A DNA stretch of 64,000 nt from Ilyonectria destructans (taxonomy: Eukaryota > Ascomycota > Sordariomycetes > Hypocreales > Nectriaceae): NCBI GenBank assembly GCA_020740775.1, contig JAHEWK010000005.1, forward strand, positions 2,294,001-2,358,000. The letters run 5' to 3'. Both the position numbers and the translations under genes were made by a program. Shown piece after piece: positions 12,325 through 24,210 of the stretch (its first letter is position 1; each line of letters begins with the position of its first letter). Under the pieces are notes generated by a model. The model was not told the DNA's origin, did not search any database, and worked only from the letters and a program-made list of their open reading frames with translations.

Positions 12325-13115
12325 CTAAACTGCTACGGCCCAGACACGCTCTGCATACACTCCAAGGCGCTGGATGCTAATAATAATATCGCCCTCTCCC
12401 TGGTCTGGCTGTCTCAAGAATAAGAGATCAAATTCTAGTCGTAGAGCCCCACTAGTGACATTATACGACGCTGGATTGCCAGGTTTCCGCGTGATGGTGA
12501 TGGTCTGCCTGCAGGGAGGCTCGAGCTGAGCCGCCGGCGCCCGTGTGTTGGTGGCGCCTGTTCGGATCTGGGCTGGGACCTCGATCCATTTCTCAATTAT
12601 GATACTTCTTGCGCTGTGGTCGAACTTGGCCAAAAGAACAATCTTGACCTGATGGTCTGACGTACTAAACCACCATCTCATATCTTGTCTCAATCCTGGC
12701 AATGTCTGCGAATTCTCTGCTTCAATGACAAGAGTTGGCCAACCTCCGGCATAATCACGACTGAATAACGTCAGTCAGACAAGTTCCTTTGCGTGTCTTG
12801 CGGAATACTCACAGCAGGACTTTTGATGAACCCAATCTTCATGGGCTTCCCCGGAGCCGGACATTGTTCAAAGCCCCCTTCGCGCGCTCGGCCGTGTCCT
12901 TGTCCGCAAACTGGACACGGGTGCTCTCCTGGGCCATTGGGAGGAGCCTCGGGCCAGAAGAACAGGCACCTTTCGAAACCGCGATCTTTGAGCAACTGCT
13001 CGAGATCGGTCTTCTTCGCCATGAAGTGCAGACTACCCAAGTGAATAACGAAGCCATTCTGAATGGCGATATGGCGCAGTTGTCGAATCTTCTTGTGGGT
13101 GGCGTTCATCTCCAT
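12325..13115 (-). CDS. Conserved fungal hypothetical protein, splice phase problem
   Basis: The first segment (12813-13115, ATG with CACC before it) encodes a Cys/His-containing part with HPCPVCGQGHG, ending MKIGFIKSPA. After a 52-nt interval (12761-12812) with GTGAGT donor, CTGAC branch site and TTCAG acceptor, a second segment (12325-12760) continues with DYAGGWPTLVIEAEN, DMRWWFSTSDHQVKIVLL and IIIEKWIEVPA, ending at TAG. I believe this belongs to a lineage-expanded fungal family of unknown function seen in Fusarium-type genomes; this is recall, not a search. The obvious intron joins the exons out of frame: exon 1 is 303 nt (phase 0) while exon 2 needs two preceding bases. An alternative intron 12744-12808 (GTATTC donor, CCGGAG acceptor) restores frame, giving 241 aa but deleting RDYAGG. 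So it is either functional through the weak sites or a frameshifted copy. Confidence 0.55.
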
Positions 13116-14519
13116 GGTGATGGTGGTGGTACTGGTGGTGGTGATGAGTGATGAATGTTGTTTGGAGCATATTTACAATCGCACATTGGCTCTACCAGTA
13201 GTGTAGATGGCCCAGAGTACAAGTTCGGGAATTCGCAACCAGCTCAAAATAGGGCCGGGACTCAACACCTAACTTACAGTGCATTTAACGCCTAACTCGT
13301 GGTGCATATAGTACTTGAGCATTTGGTTTTGATGCACCTAGAACTCGGCCTGCACGCTGCAGCTGCCTGCATATTTGTGCCTGAACCATGCCTATCAGAG
13401 CTTAGCGTTAATACTAGGTATTACTTACCCAGATCCCCAGCAAGCGACAATTCATCTGCAGTTCCAGTGGATGCCACAATACGACCAAAAGACAGACCGT
13501 ACGAGGCCGGTTCTCGCAGAGAAGCAGAACATCGATGGAATACTCGCGAAAGCACCGGATTATCCTTTCACAAACAATTCTTTCAGCCATCAAGCCGGCC
13601 TGTTCGTTCGGGCCTGTCCGACAGTGGCTCGAGAGTCTGGATATGGATCCCCTCCCCGAGAAAGAAGCGCCGAAATTCTAGTGTCGTTGTTATAGTCCTG
13701 CCCATGCTAGAGTTTCTTGAATTCGGAACTTGCATCTTAAGATGTATTAGAAGGGATAAACCCTAAGAATTAGTCTTATTAAATCCTAAGAATTCGGTTT
13801 ATTAAATACGATTTAGTCTTATTCAATACAATTTAGTCTTATTGAATACTAAGATTGAGTCTTATTAAATACTGAAGATTGGTCTAGACGATCATTAGAT
13901 AGAAGGAGATCAAGGGTTTCTCTCTCTAGGATTCTCGTTTCCATTGCTATATACGACATACCCTCTGCACTCTGGCGCAGAGAAGTCACCAACTCCAGTT
14001 GACGAACGGCAAAATGTTCAAGTAAATGTAGTTACAGGCGTTCGATCGATGAGGGGACTTGATATTTAAACTCCTGCGTTTTCGTTGCGCATGTCATCCT
14101 TTGTTGGACATTTGAAATTCATTCTTTTCGACCTGCCTGAACTCAACCAGTCCAACTTCCCCCCAATCAAAAGATGATAATTGAGGTGAGAGGTCGACCT
14201 CTCGGCTTGACGAGAGATATTAAGACATATTGTTGCTGCCATTCGGGATAAAGTTGCTAGTTGCGGCGGGCAGCGAATTTATAGATTATTGCTAACAGGC
14301 AGCATCTTTGGGCAAGGTCCTGCGGGCAGCAACGCTCGAGAATTAAAGGCTCAGGCGGGTGCATAACAACTCTATCACTTGTTATACTGCTTCCTCTGGT
14401 ATGGGATATTATAGTGCTAGTTGTGTCATAGATGTTCTGGCCACTGTGTCATTTTAATTCATCTGGTTGACAGTCGTATACGCTTCGTAAAGTCAAGTGC
14501 TGGCTAAATACTTCAGATA
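13116..14519. other. Repeat-bearing spacer, no recognised gene
   Basis: Overlapping plus-strand frames at 13299-13766 have no recognisable product. The main structure is an AT-rich tandem array at 13767-13880, listed separately, followed by a C/T-rich stretch near 13917-13990. The composition resembles part of a long terminal repeat, but no second copy or target duplication was found. The right end should include the 3' untranslated region of the sugar transporter. Confidence 0.4.
13767..13880. repeat. AT-rich imperfect tandem array, about 20-bp unit
   Basis: Around five imperfect copies of a unit containing TTAGTCTTATTNAATAC occur in a row (copies near 13771, 13795, 13811, 13831 and 13858). 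The units differ by small substitutions and short indels, so the array is old compared with the perfect minisatellite near 21.1 kb. It could be part of a degenerate LTR. Confidence 0.6.
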
Positions 14520-16229
14520 TCACACACCCCGGGCTGCTGGAATGACCCCCATGGCCTGAGAAGCAGTCGCTCTCATGATCTCTCGTTCTTCTTGTCCGCT
14601 GTTGTCTCCAAAAACTTCGTCCATCTGCTCCAAACTCTTGCCCTTGGTCTCGGGAACAAGCAAGTAGGCCCAAGCAGCAGCCACCGCACACCACGCGCCA
14701 TAGAAGATGTAAGTTCCGAAGCCAAGAGATTCCAGCATAGGCGGAGTAATGATTCCTACAATAAAATTAGAAATCCAGCACGTTGCCGTCGACAGGGCAA
14801 CGCCTTTGGACCTGGTGGCTGATGGGAAAACCTCCGAAGGTAGGGCCCAGCCGAGCGGGGAGTAGGAGATTCCGTAAACCATGATGAACATGAAGGCCAT
14901 AGCGACGGCAGCCCAGCCAGCAGCAGGGTGAGAATTCCAGCTATTGGAGAACAGACCGACAAGGATAGCCATGACTCCCCACGAAACAGCGCCGCCAACT
15001 GCGCCCCAGATGGCGAGGGGTCGTCGACCGACGTGGTCGATGATGAAGAAGCAGATGACGACAGCAACTAGCTGAAGGATGTTGAAAATACCGGACATAA
15101 TAAGAGACATGCCATCAGACTGGCCAAGAGACTGGAAGAGGGTGGGGGCATAGTAGATAAAAGCGTTGACGCCGGAGAATTGCTGGAAGAATAGGATACC
15201 GCAGCCGACGGCAGTTCGGCGCCAGGTCTTGGGGTTGAAGAGATCAATCCAAGTGACAACCTCGAGCTTAAGGCCATGTACTCCAGGATGGCGGCGCTCA
15301 GTGACAGTCTTCTGGAATTGGGCGTCGGCGACGATGCCGCGGTACTCGATCTGGACGCGCTCGTCTGTGGTGGGGAGGCGGCGGAGCTTGGAGAGACTCT
15401 GGAGGGCGTCCTCATTGCGACCAACAAGAGCGAGCCAACGAGGAGAGTAGGGGAAAAAGAGAATGCCGACGCCGACAATGGTAGCAGAGACCATCTGGAG
15501 GCCGAAGGGCAGGCGGAAGGCGATCTCGCCGGCCATGTCGCGTGTGCCGTAGGTGATCCAGAAGGAGATGACAACGCCGAGAACGATGGAGACGGATTCG
15601 AGGACGAGAAGAGTACCTCGCAAGTTCGGAGGCGCGATTTCGGCAATATAGAGGGGTGCGCCCTGTTTAGTTGAGTGTTAGCTTATACATTGCTGAGGTG
15701 GTATGAGACGAAAAGCAAACTTCCATACCATAGCAAGCGTACCAACGCCAATTCCACCAATTGTTCGTCCTACGACGAGCATCTCGTAATTGACAGCAGC
15801 AGTTTGGAGAATGGCGCCGATGTTAAAGATAACTACAACGACGGCCAGGGCCCTTTTTCGGGAGATCTTATCGGCGAGCCAGGGCATGAAAAAGCAGCCA
15901 AGAAAGGCTCCAAACTCCAGCATGCCCGTCATCAAGCCCTTACCGAAGCCGCTCTTGGCCTCGGGGAAGACAGCATGGAACTGATCCATGACATTGATGA
16001 TGGAGATGACGCCCTGGTCGTAGCCGAAGGAGAAGCCGCCGAAGGAGGCGAGGAAGGCAGCAGCTAGAACGTAGGGCGACTGGATGAGGCCGGCGGCGCC
16101 GGTGGGACCGTAAGAGACATCCTCGGCGAGGCGGGAGGGGAGATCGACCAGGTCGATGTTCTCGATGGTGCCGAACTCGTCCTCCTTTTCGGAGAGGACC
16201 CGTTCATCCTTGGACTTGTAGTCGGCCAT
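14520..16229 (-). CDS. MFS sugar transporter (hexose/quinate-permease type)
   Basis: Two exons, 15729-16229 and 14520-15662, joined by a 66-nt phase-0 intron with GTATGG donor and CAG acceptor, give 547 aa. Sugar-porter family marks are present in order: GFSFGYDQGVIS in TM1, GRTIGGIGVG, PLYIAEIAPPNLRG in exon 2, PYSPRWL (usually PESPRWL), QQFSGVNAFIYYAPTLF in TM7, DHVGRRPL and the C-terminal VPETKGKSLEQMDEVFGD. About twelve membrane segments are expected at the plasma membrane, with a hydrophilic N-terminal tail of about 50 residues. The substrate cannot be read from sequence; hexose, polyol or quinate uptake by proton symport are the usual options. The GC-rich region upstream contains several C-rich tracts that could bind glucose-repression factors, but I did not validate any. 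Confidence 0.93.
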
Positions 16230-19200
16230 GACTGAGGGGTGGTGTTCAAGGCTCTATTGGGGGTTGGTAGTTCTAAAGAAGCAAGGGGTAACTGAGGTAG
16301 AGGCCCATGGGCTGCGAAGCAAAGCAGAAAGACTCAAATCTAGATGCGAGGCCAAAGGACAAAAGACTTGCTAAAGCTGGATGTCTGGATGGAATGGAAG
16401 AAGAATTCGCTAACCGGGAGGATCTAGACCTTTTATAATGGAGGCGGGAGAGGTCAGTCCAGGTGCTGAGGACTGTGTAGCGTGGGTAGGGCGGTATGGC
16501 GATGTCATGCTCCCCCACAGCGACGTCCAGGACACTCGTAGTACGCGCGGGACGAGGAGGAGTTCCCCCAATACCCAACGTCCAAGGATGTCCCCGCCTT
16601 GTCACCATCCCCAAAGCAGGCGTTAGGGCATGGACGGGTTCTAGTTGGTGAAGTAGCGTGGTGGCACCGTAGCAGCCCTCGACCCCATCCATCAGGCGCC
16701 CCCGAATTCACATCCGCCTTCCCCAGAGGCCCCCGGCTTCACGCAGGGCTTCTCCTCCGGCCAGTCGGGGATTCTCCTCTGGCTCTGGGCCTGGGATTCC
16801 CTCGTCCTGGGTCATCCTTGCGACGCAAAATGACGCCACGGCAAAGATAGCGACTAAGAGAAACGGGGGGCGTGGCTGTGTGCTGGTGGTATGGGTGCTT
16901 TGGGGTCGTGGGCCATCCCCGCCCAGTTGTGGAGAAATACAGGGGCCCTTCCAGCGGTTGACCCCCTGATCCCCTCCCCCGTATGTACTCCGTAATCTGG
17001 AGAGGGGAGACGCTGGACATGGAGAAATCCTGGAGACGACTGCGGGGTTGCCCAGCCAGTCTCCGGTATGTAATCACTGCGATTCCGACTGGACGAGTTG
17101 TTTTGATGTGGGCTCTGAGGTGGTTTTTTCTGTCCGCATTTTCTCTTTCTCCATGGATGCGGATGGTAATCGACGTCCCGTAGTCACCCGGCAAACGACG
17201 GGGGAGGGGTGCGGCTGTTTCCCTGTGTTGAGTGTCTGCGAAGCATTCTCCCACATTCTCCCAGGATGCCATCCATCACCAAGCCAGAATTCCCTGGTGT
17301 TAAGGTTCAACACACAATAACACCTTTCTTCCCCTCTGCTAAATCCATGGTGATAAGATATTGGGGTAAGCAACGCTGATTGGGGAAGCACTTTGCCTCC
17401 ACGCTTTAGACCAGACTACGAGCAAATGTCAAGACACTGCAAGCCACAAACTCTCCACAGCCACTCATCTGCGCTAAGCCGGCAATAGCGGATGATCGAC
17501 TTCAAACATCTATGACCAGGGGGAGTATGGATTTACCGCCGAGCCCAGAACTCACGCTTCAGGCCACATCCACACACCAATTACTGATGCATTTTGCCTA
17601 ACTTCCGGGCCGAATCCTCCTCCATGGTGTTACCGCTATGTGGTCCATTTTCCCAAGACATCCCTGAGACCTTCTGCCGACGGCATCAAACCTTTCAGGA
17701 AGCTGCCGCCGTGGCAGACCCTTGAAAGATACCTACATTAAAAGCAGCGTCCACGGTGATTCCAGGATGTCTTAGTCGTCCACGTGTGGTGTCTAAATAC
17801 TCCTAGGGACATATCATGCGGTGGCTAGGGCCCTGGTAAATCGCCAAGCCAAGCTTATTCGTCTCAGCCATGAATTAGCTCAGGATCATATGTTCTGATA
17901 GTCTCGAGTGATCACTAGTTGCTTTCGAAGGTGAGCACAAGCTTGAAGGGGTGTCGCAATGAAGCCGTTTGTAGTCAGCATCCTGTTCCGATAGCCGTAT
18001 GTTGGCGCAACATGCGAGCTGGTGACCTGGCTTGATACTCCTGGGACAAGATCAGCGCGTGCCGGGGGGTAAAAACCTCTAGCGTCTGTGAAGGAAGTAT
18101 ATGATTTAGTGAGGGATATCTTTGCAAAGCTAAGTTAGGATTTCAGGGTAAAGATCTGCCAGTGAGTGGCAGCACTTGAAGAACGAGGTCCCGGGGCTTC
18201 CCTTGAGGATATTGATAGTATTTCACGACACTATAACAGTAAATTGTTTTAGAATAGCATCAAAATCACTCTGCTGTACTGTAGGATTGAATATCTAAGA
18301 GTTACATTTCCAGGGAGCAAATAAGGGTTGTCTTGGAATCCAAGTCATGGTCATCAAGCGCCTATTCTTGTAACTACGGGAAAGTATCTTGGTGGTTCGG
18401 AAATCATGCCGACATCTGTATATACGTCATCTAATTTTAGAGTCCGCATGTAGTTCAGATGGATCCGAACTCGTGTCGGAATATTCTAGAAGACGCAACC
18501 AAATGGTTAGTTCAGTCATGTCCGCAATGAATTTCATGCTGAGACGCCTTGGCACAAACAATGGTGATCAAAGCGTTGCAAAGAAATCAAGACTGGTGTA
18601 CTAAAGGGAAACACCATTTAATCAAGTATGAAATCTCAAGGCTTGACGCAATCATGAGTACTTGCAGAGGACATGATTTTAAGCAGACCCAATGATGGTT
18701 GCATTAATCATATCCCGTCACTCCACATGGTCAAGGCAGATGGGTGTGAATGGGAATTTGCAGTACAGCTTACAGCCTCTCTACCTGTTCAGCCAAGTAC
18801 CCACCGTCCATCTGACCGAACCAGGCAAATATAACAAAAGACTGAGGGATATCTGACTTCTTAGGCAGCTAAATATTCCCCGGCCTCCCCAATCACTCTC
18901 TCCGGAAGCATCGGTTCCACATCGATGGGGAAGGCGTGGGAGAATTGACCGATATCAGCTGAAAGCACTCTGAACGAGGCGAACTTGATTGGCTGCCCGG
19001 CAGTTATCCGAAAGGAAGTTCTGGGGAGTTACGTGTGATGGTGCTAGATGACGCCGGCGAGTTCTCCGAGGGTGTCCGGGGAGCAGACCGAGAGACGGCG
19101 ACGGAGAGAAATTGTTTCACATTGCAGCTCATGAATTGCACAAGGATCAAGGCGCGGTGGAAAACCCACACTGAGACGAACGGAGAAAAAAAGCGGCAGT

Positions 19201-20623
19201 GACACGCCCCCCTAACGTCGCATGCATATCCCTAGTTACCCGTCTTACCACAAAGAGGAAAACCCGGCGCGACTTGTCATATTTGGACTTGAGGAGCGAC
19301 TAGGGCTGGTGATGGGTGTTGGGGTAATGCAGCGGCTTGACTCGTGTTGGGATGGGGCGACAAACCAGGTCATGTAGAAGCCTGGTGTTCCTGTCATGGT
19401 ATTCCCTGATGGTATTCCGTTGCGGTTCTTCTTCTGGTTGACTCGCGGTCATCGGTCTGATTGATTGGTTTTGGGCTCGTCTGGCAGGCCACCGCCAGAA
19501 CCCTGATCCGTCGTCCGTTGTCTCTCCACGATGGTCGCAGAGACCAGTCTCGCCTCAGACCACTGAGACACTCACCAAGCCCGCCCAAAGCGATTTCCTG
19601 TAGGAGACAGAGGCTTGCAAGAACAATCAGCTCACGAAAGCCCTGGCCCACTAGTCGCGGCTGGTGTATTTGTCCCCGACCCCCAGAGCTTAGCGCTATG
19701 TTGGGGTAACGAAGCCCCTCCCCCCAGAACTTTAGTAGAGGAGGTGCGGGGACTCCTCCAACACCTCCACATTTCTCGTGCGGAGTAACCCTGCCCGCAG
19801 ATGAACGACGCCAACCAAGCAAGCCCTGCCGAAATGTCATCATCTAGATCGACGGAAACATTGCTGGTGGGGATGATGGAATCCGTCATGGGGAGGTTGT
19901 TCTCGGGCTTCTCGCCGAGTCCCAGCGATCAACGCCTTGAGTCGTGACGCCGCTATTGGGCTCGTATTTCGATGTGGATGCGTCATTTTGCCTCTCATCA
20001 GAATCCCAACCCCTGGATTCGCCCTCAGAGTCGATCGCCGTTGCCGGTCTTGTGGTTGGGGCTCTGCTGACGACGTCTAGTGATGTGAAGACGTCCTGTC
20101 CCATCTCCGCTCTGGAGTCTTCCCTCCTTATCATTCTCTTCTACCTTTCCATGCTCTACTGCCCTAATATGTATATGTAAACCAGGGTTCTGCTTGCAAT
20201 GGCCTATCCTCTCATTAAGTGTCTAATCATGCAGGGCTTTTAGGCGTGACATCTCTATAGAATCAGACCAAGGTACTTCTAGCCATTTCTGGCAATTCTC
20301 GCCTTTTTTCGTTTGATCTTAGCGGGCAGGGGTCAATGACAGGCCATGGCGGAAATACAAAATTTCCTGTCTCAGCCATCAACGTCAATGCACGCCAGTG
20401 CCCACTCAAAAAAGGATACAATGCATCATCACTGTCCTATGGCCCCTGCTAAGAGAAAACCCAAGCAATTACCGAACGGTCCAAAATGCCCAGCTGCAGA
20501 AAATAGATAGATGGTCCGAAAGTGCCAGGAGCTTTCCGTTCTAGAAGTCAGATTTCCATCAATCCTCCTTTCGTATCCTGAGACTTGGTTTGTTTCCATG
20601 GTAGTCTTGGGCCAGATTCTAAA
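16230..20623. other. Long gene-poor stretch upstream of the sugar transporter
   Basis: 16230-17400 is GC-rich and probably carries the transporter promoter; C-rich tracts and a TACTCCGTA motif (near 16986) are visible. 17400-18900 is more AT-rich with only short frames. 19394-20180 holds overlapping frames on both strands without recognisable products. No RNA gene was seen. Confidence 0.4.
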
Positions 20624-20644
20624 GAAGAGTATTGCTATTCGCAC
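20624..20644 (+). repeat. Single terminal repeat of the 19-bp TIR family
   Basis: GAAGAGTATTGCTATTCGCAC here matches, base for base over 21 positions, the left end of the element at 50574-51140. I found no matching right end downstream before 23 kb, so this is probably the remaining end of a deleted copy. Confidence 0.6.
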
Positions 20645-23309
20645 ACGCATATTTTACCAGGTGCCGGTACCTTAACTAGGCATCATGTAAACCAATATAC
20701 TGAAGCAATACATAAGTCAAACGTAGGCCTTACGCGTACCTTTATTAATAAACTTAAAAAAATCTTTTTAAGAGGTTAGGGTGCCCTAGTACACACATAC
20801 CCAGAGGGGGGACTAGAAGCTCAACAGTAAAAAGAAAAACACCAACAATAGTATCAACAATACAGACCATATACCCAGTCCATTTAAAGGCCAACAGTTA
20901 CTCAAACAGACTAAGGTTTCTAGTCCAACTGGTTACCTTTCCGATCAATAGACCAAGTCCCTCATCACACTCGTGCAAGAACGTGATACAGAATTTGAAA
21001 CAGTAGTCAGAACAGTGATTTCAACAATGATAAACTTAATTTAATAAATAAAATAAGAAAGATAAAATAAGAAAGATAAAATAAGAAAGATAAAATAAGA
21101 AAGATAAAATAAGAAAGATAAAATAAGAAAGATAAAATAAGAAAGATAAAATAAGAAAGATAAAATAAGAAAGATAAAATAAGATAAATTAGTAGTACTA
21201 CATGAAGTAGTAGCTCGGTCCAAAATCTTAAACCCGCTGCGCCTTTTCCCTTTGCTTAATCTGAGTACTCCATTTGTCTTACCTTGTTTCCTTACAAAAG
21301 CTGTTGCAGTAGCTCTTGTCACTACTATTGCCTTCTTGCTACCTGGCCACGTTGAGAAACACCATATCAAGTATGTCCAGGCGCTAGATTGCCCTCCCAT
21401 CCTGACATGACCTCTTCTCTTCGACCTTACTATTAGCAGGAGCATTTTCTTTCTCTTTGGTGCGGTCTGCAATAAGTGCATCTCCCGCCAGCAAAATGTG
21501 TTTTTCAATTTCTTATTATCTCTATCTCGACGTTACATGGAACCTCGCGCGGCATATGAGAGCCTCCACAAACTGGTGTAATTTGAATGTTTGAAACCCG
21601 GCACCCTCAAAATTGCATCTTGCAATAGCTTCTCCAAACATGAAACCATGCAGATAGCACTCCCCGAAAAATTAATAAGCTGGTGACTTGGCTTGCTGCG
21701 GCCGCAGCACGTACGGTACATTGCTACCGAGCAATACACACACAACATGGCCACTTCTAGCTAATACAGGCCTAAGGCCTATGAATCCTCTACGGGTATA
21801 ATAGAATCTGTAGTTGTTACGGATTTGCAACTACCGAGGAGCAATGAATGTACCCATCCTTTTAGTGTTTGGTTAATAGAAAATTGAAGCATATCAAGCC
21901 TGGAAGCATCTATAATGATTGGATCTTGATATTGGCGGGCGCTGAGGTCTGACGGCCTGGAACTTTGGTGGGGGATTCTGCCGGATCCGATAGCCCCCGA
22001 TCCTGCTGACCCCACGAGAAACTGGATATCGCCAGAGGCTCTCCAGAGTAACCCCAGACCCAATCTTGTTAACCCCTTTTGTCATCAATAGAATGCTTTC
22101 CATCTCCAGCTAGATTCCTGCAACCCGTTCGTCAATACTTCCTTTTTTTGTCAGGCGCTGACGGGCATCCCCTTCATATCACATATAATATAGGCCTCTG
22201 TTACACTACGCATTAGCGGAGTACGCTGAGACATGACGATCGTCGAGTAACTTAGGTTGCATTGGGATTCAACGCTGGCTGAGGCGCCAATCTCGAACAG
22301 GAGCTTTTGGCACACCGGTTAACGGACTCCCCCAGCAGTCACATCGGTTTGTTTTTAGCGATGCTGCATTGGAGACGGAAAGTTTGGTTCTTTGCTGTCC
22401 GTTTTTGTGCCATGCACGTCGGAAGGATTTAAGCTGTGCCGCACTGATCACCATATCCAGATATTCAATCGCGTCTTGACCAATATGAAGGGAACCACTA
22501 AATTTTAGAATTGAGTATAGCGAATGAAGCAGGGTAGGAAGGGACATTGGGCTGACTGGTCGCCCCGTAATGTCGATCATTACGGGGTATACGAGGTGCC
22601 AGTCGGCTGCGAGAACCTAGATTCGATATCATCGTCGCATAGAGAGTTCTTTTTGACCTTTTTCCCCCGCCAAATTCGTCCCAGATCTGGGACACAGTCG
22701 CGACCTGTGATTCCAAAAGTGGGCCCCCTCGCTCAGCCCACCAAGAACTCAGCTCTGGAAACCGAAATAGATTTTAGTTTGCTTGAGTTTCGCCTCCGAG
22801 TTCTCTGGTATCCAGAAGGTGGGAACCGAGCCCGTTCGAGACCTCAATATCAATATTGGTTGTGGTCATACGACCAACTTCTGCACTTCCTTTCAGCTGC
22901 AACAGGCGAGACACACCCAAACAGTTTCGGCAGTTGTGTACTTCACAAGTTCAACCCTTGCTTGCGGCTGAAGGGGTTCTAGGCCCTCCAGGCCGGAGTA
23001 TCTTAGCGCGAGTGTTGAGGTGCCAGCCAATTGAAGCAGCACAAGTTGCAGGGAATCAGCAATCGCTTGCCCAGAATTGAACCCGCAACTTAAGTTTTTA
23101 AGTTAGGTAATTCAATAGCGCCAGAACAAGCGAGGCGATTAACAGATTTAGTACCGGAGAGCTGAAGCCACAACTGTGATGTGAGTGCAGTCTAAGCGCC
23201 AGTAGCCCCCGACTACATATTCATTTGTTCTCCCCCACGGTCCGATCCTTAAACCCCCAGCTTGACACCTGTTTTGTACACATTTTCGCAAGCTAAGCAT
23301 TGAGCCGCG
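20645..23309. other. Gene-poor stretch with the minisatellite
   Basis: Apart from the tandem repeat at 21051-21184 I see no gene. Minus-strand frames at 21041-21508 are created mainly by the repeat. Frames at 21779-22103 and 22524-22982 have no recognisable product. The last 80 bases should contain the promoter of the secreted-protein gene at 23310. Confidence 0.4.
21051..21184. repeat. Perfect 14-bp minisatellite, nine full copies
   Basis: The unit AAATAAGAAAGATA is repeated nine times without a single mismatch (21051-21176), followed by a partial eight-base copy and a related tail. Perfect identity of all units indicates recent expansion or ongoing homogenisation. Read on the minus strand it encodes a hydrophobic Phe/Leu/Ile/Tyr/Ser repeat within a long open frame, which I regard as accidental. 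Confidence 0.95.
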
Positions 23310-24020
23310 ATGATGAAATACTTGTTGCTTCTCGTCTCTCTGCTGGTGTGCACCGGGGCGTCGCCCACTCCCGACACTGAACTCTCCATCTTTGACGATG
23401 CCATCCCTGTCGTGGACCAGCCCGACCTCGAGTACTTCAACTTTACGGCACTCCAGGGCCGCGACGAGGGTATCGAGAAACGCGCCCTCAGTCTGACTTA
23501 CGTCCTATATGATGTCATCTTCAACGGACTGGATAAAGGAAACCTGCAACCTTTCCGGGTCAAGGGCGAGCTCCTCGTCATCAAGTGAATCCCGTCTCCC
23601 GGGACGCAGAACGGCGCCAACCCCGTCGACGTGGTAATCTCGATTGGCAACCCAGCCGGCAACCCTATCGCAGGGAGCATCCGCTACGTCACCAACCGCT
23701 ACCTCAACCCTTTGATTAGTGGCAGTAAGGACGAGCTGCGCACCGACTTTGCACGAGTATCAACTAAATCCGGCACGATCACGGTCTCTGTCGATACTTC
23801 GATCGCCGCATTCAACCAACTTTCAGTGTTCAATGCCAGGAGTGGCCTCCTTGCTGATGTCTACAATCCGGCACGCGGGGGTTTCAAGCTTGTTGTGAAG
23901 AATGGCAAGATCTCGGGGTGGGTTAACTTTGCGGGCAGAGGAGTCATTTCTGGAGCATCGGCGCCGTACAAAGCGAGGATTGGCGGAAAGGCAAAGCAAA
24001 AGGGCAAGATAAGCCTCTAG
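23310..24020 (+). pseudogene. Secreted-protein gene interrupted by one in-frame TGA
   Basis: One reading frame runs from ATG ATG at 23310 to TAG at 24020 with a single TGA at 23586-23588 (codon 93). The N-terminus is a clear signal peptide (MMKYLLLLVSLLVCTGASP), followed by an acidic propeptide and a KR site in GIEKRALSLTY that fits Kex2 processing. After the stop the same frame continues for 143 codons with normal composition (DVVISIGNPAGNP, GGFKLVVKNGKISGW, then a basic tail). No intron removes the TGA in frame: the only nearby GT..AG pair is 25 nt and shifts the phase. It is either a recent nonsense allele, a readthrough gene or a base error. The family is a fungal secreted hypothetical protein that I cannot name. 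The gene converges on ADE6. Confidence 0.7.
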
Positions 24021-24210
24021 ATAATGATTATTTTCTAGAGTTAGACCCTAACCCTTTTCACTTATATAAACATCTTCGTCGCCTAGGCGCTAGGGAAACC
24101 CTCATCTACAAACGCATCATCGAAATCTTTTCTGTTTCTTATCCATCCATAGCCATAAAATCATCCATAAATCCCAAAACACCTTTCAATGAACGAACCT
24201 CTTTTCTTAC

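Noticed and set aside
13767..14000. Solo LTR of a copia element
   Set aside because: The composition is suggestive, but no second copy, no inverted terminal dinucleotides and no target duplication could be identified.
18100..18600. Possible copia Gag remains
   Set aside because: Short stretches read weakly like a Gag region, but stops are frequent and no zinc-knuckle motif is visible.
21041..21508. Minus-strand frame encoding a hydrophobic Phe/Leu repeat
   Set aside because: The repeated part is the 14-bp minisatellite read in one frame; a unit of 14 bp changes phase each copy and happens to lack stops.
23585..23609. GT..AG pair that would splice out the TGA of the secreted-protein gene
   Set aside because: Only 25 nt, too short for an intron, and removal shifts the reading frame.
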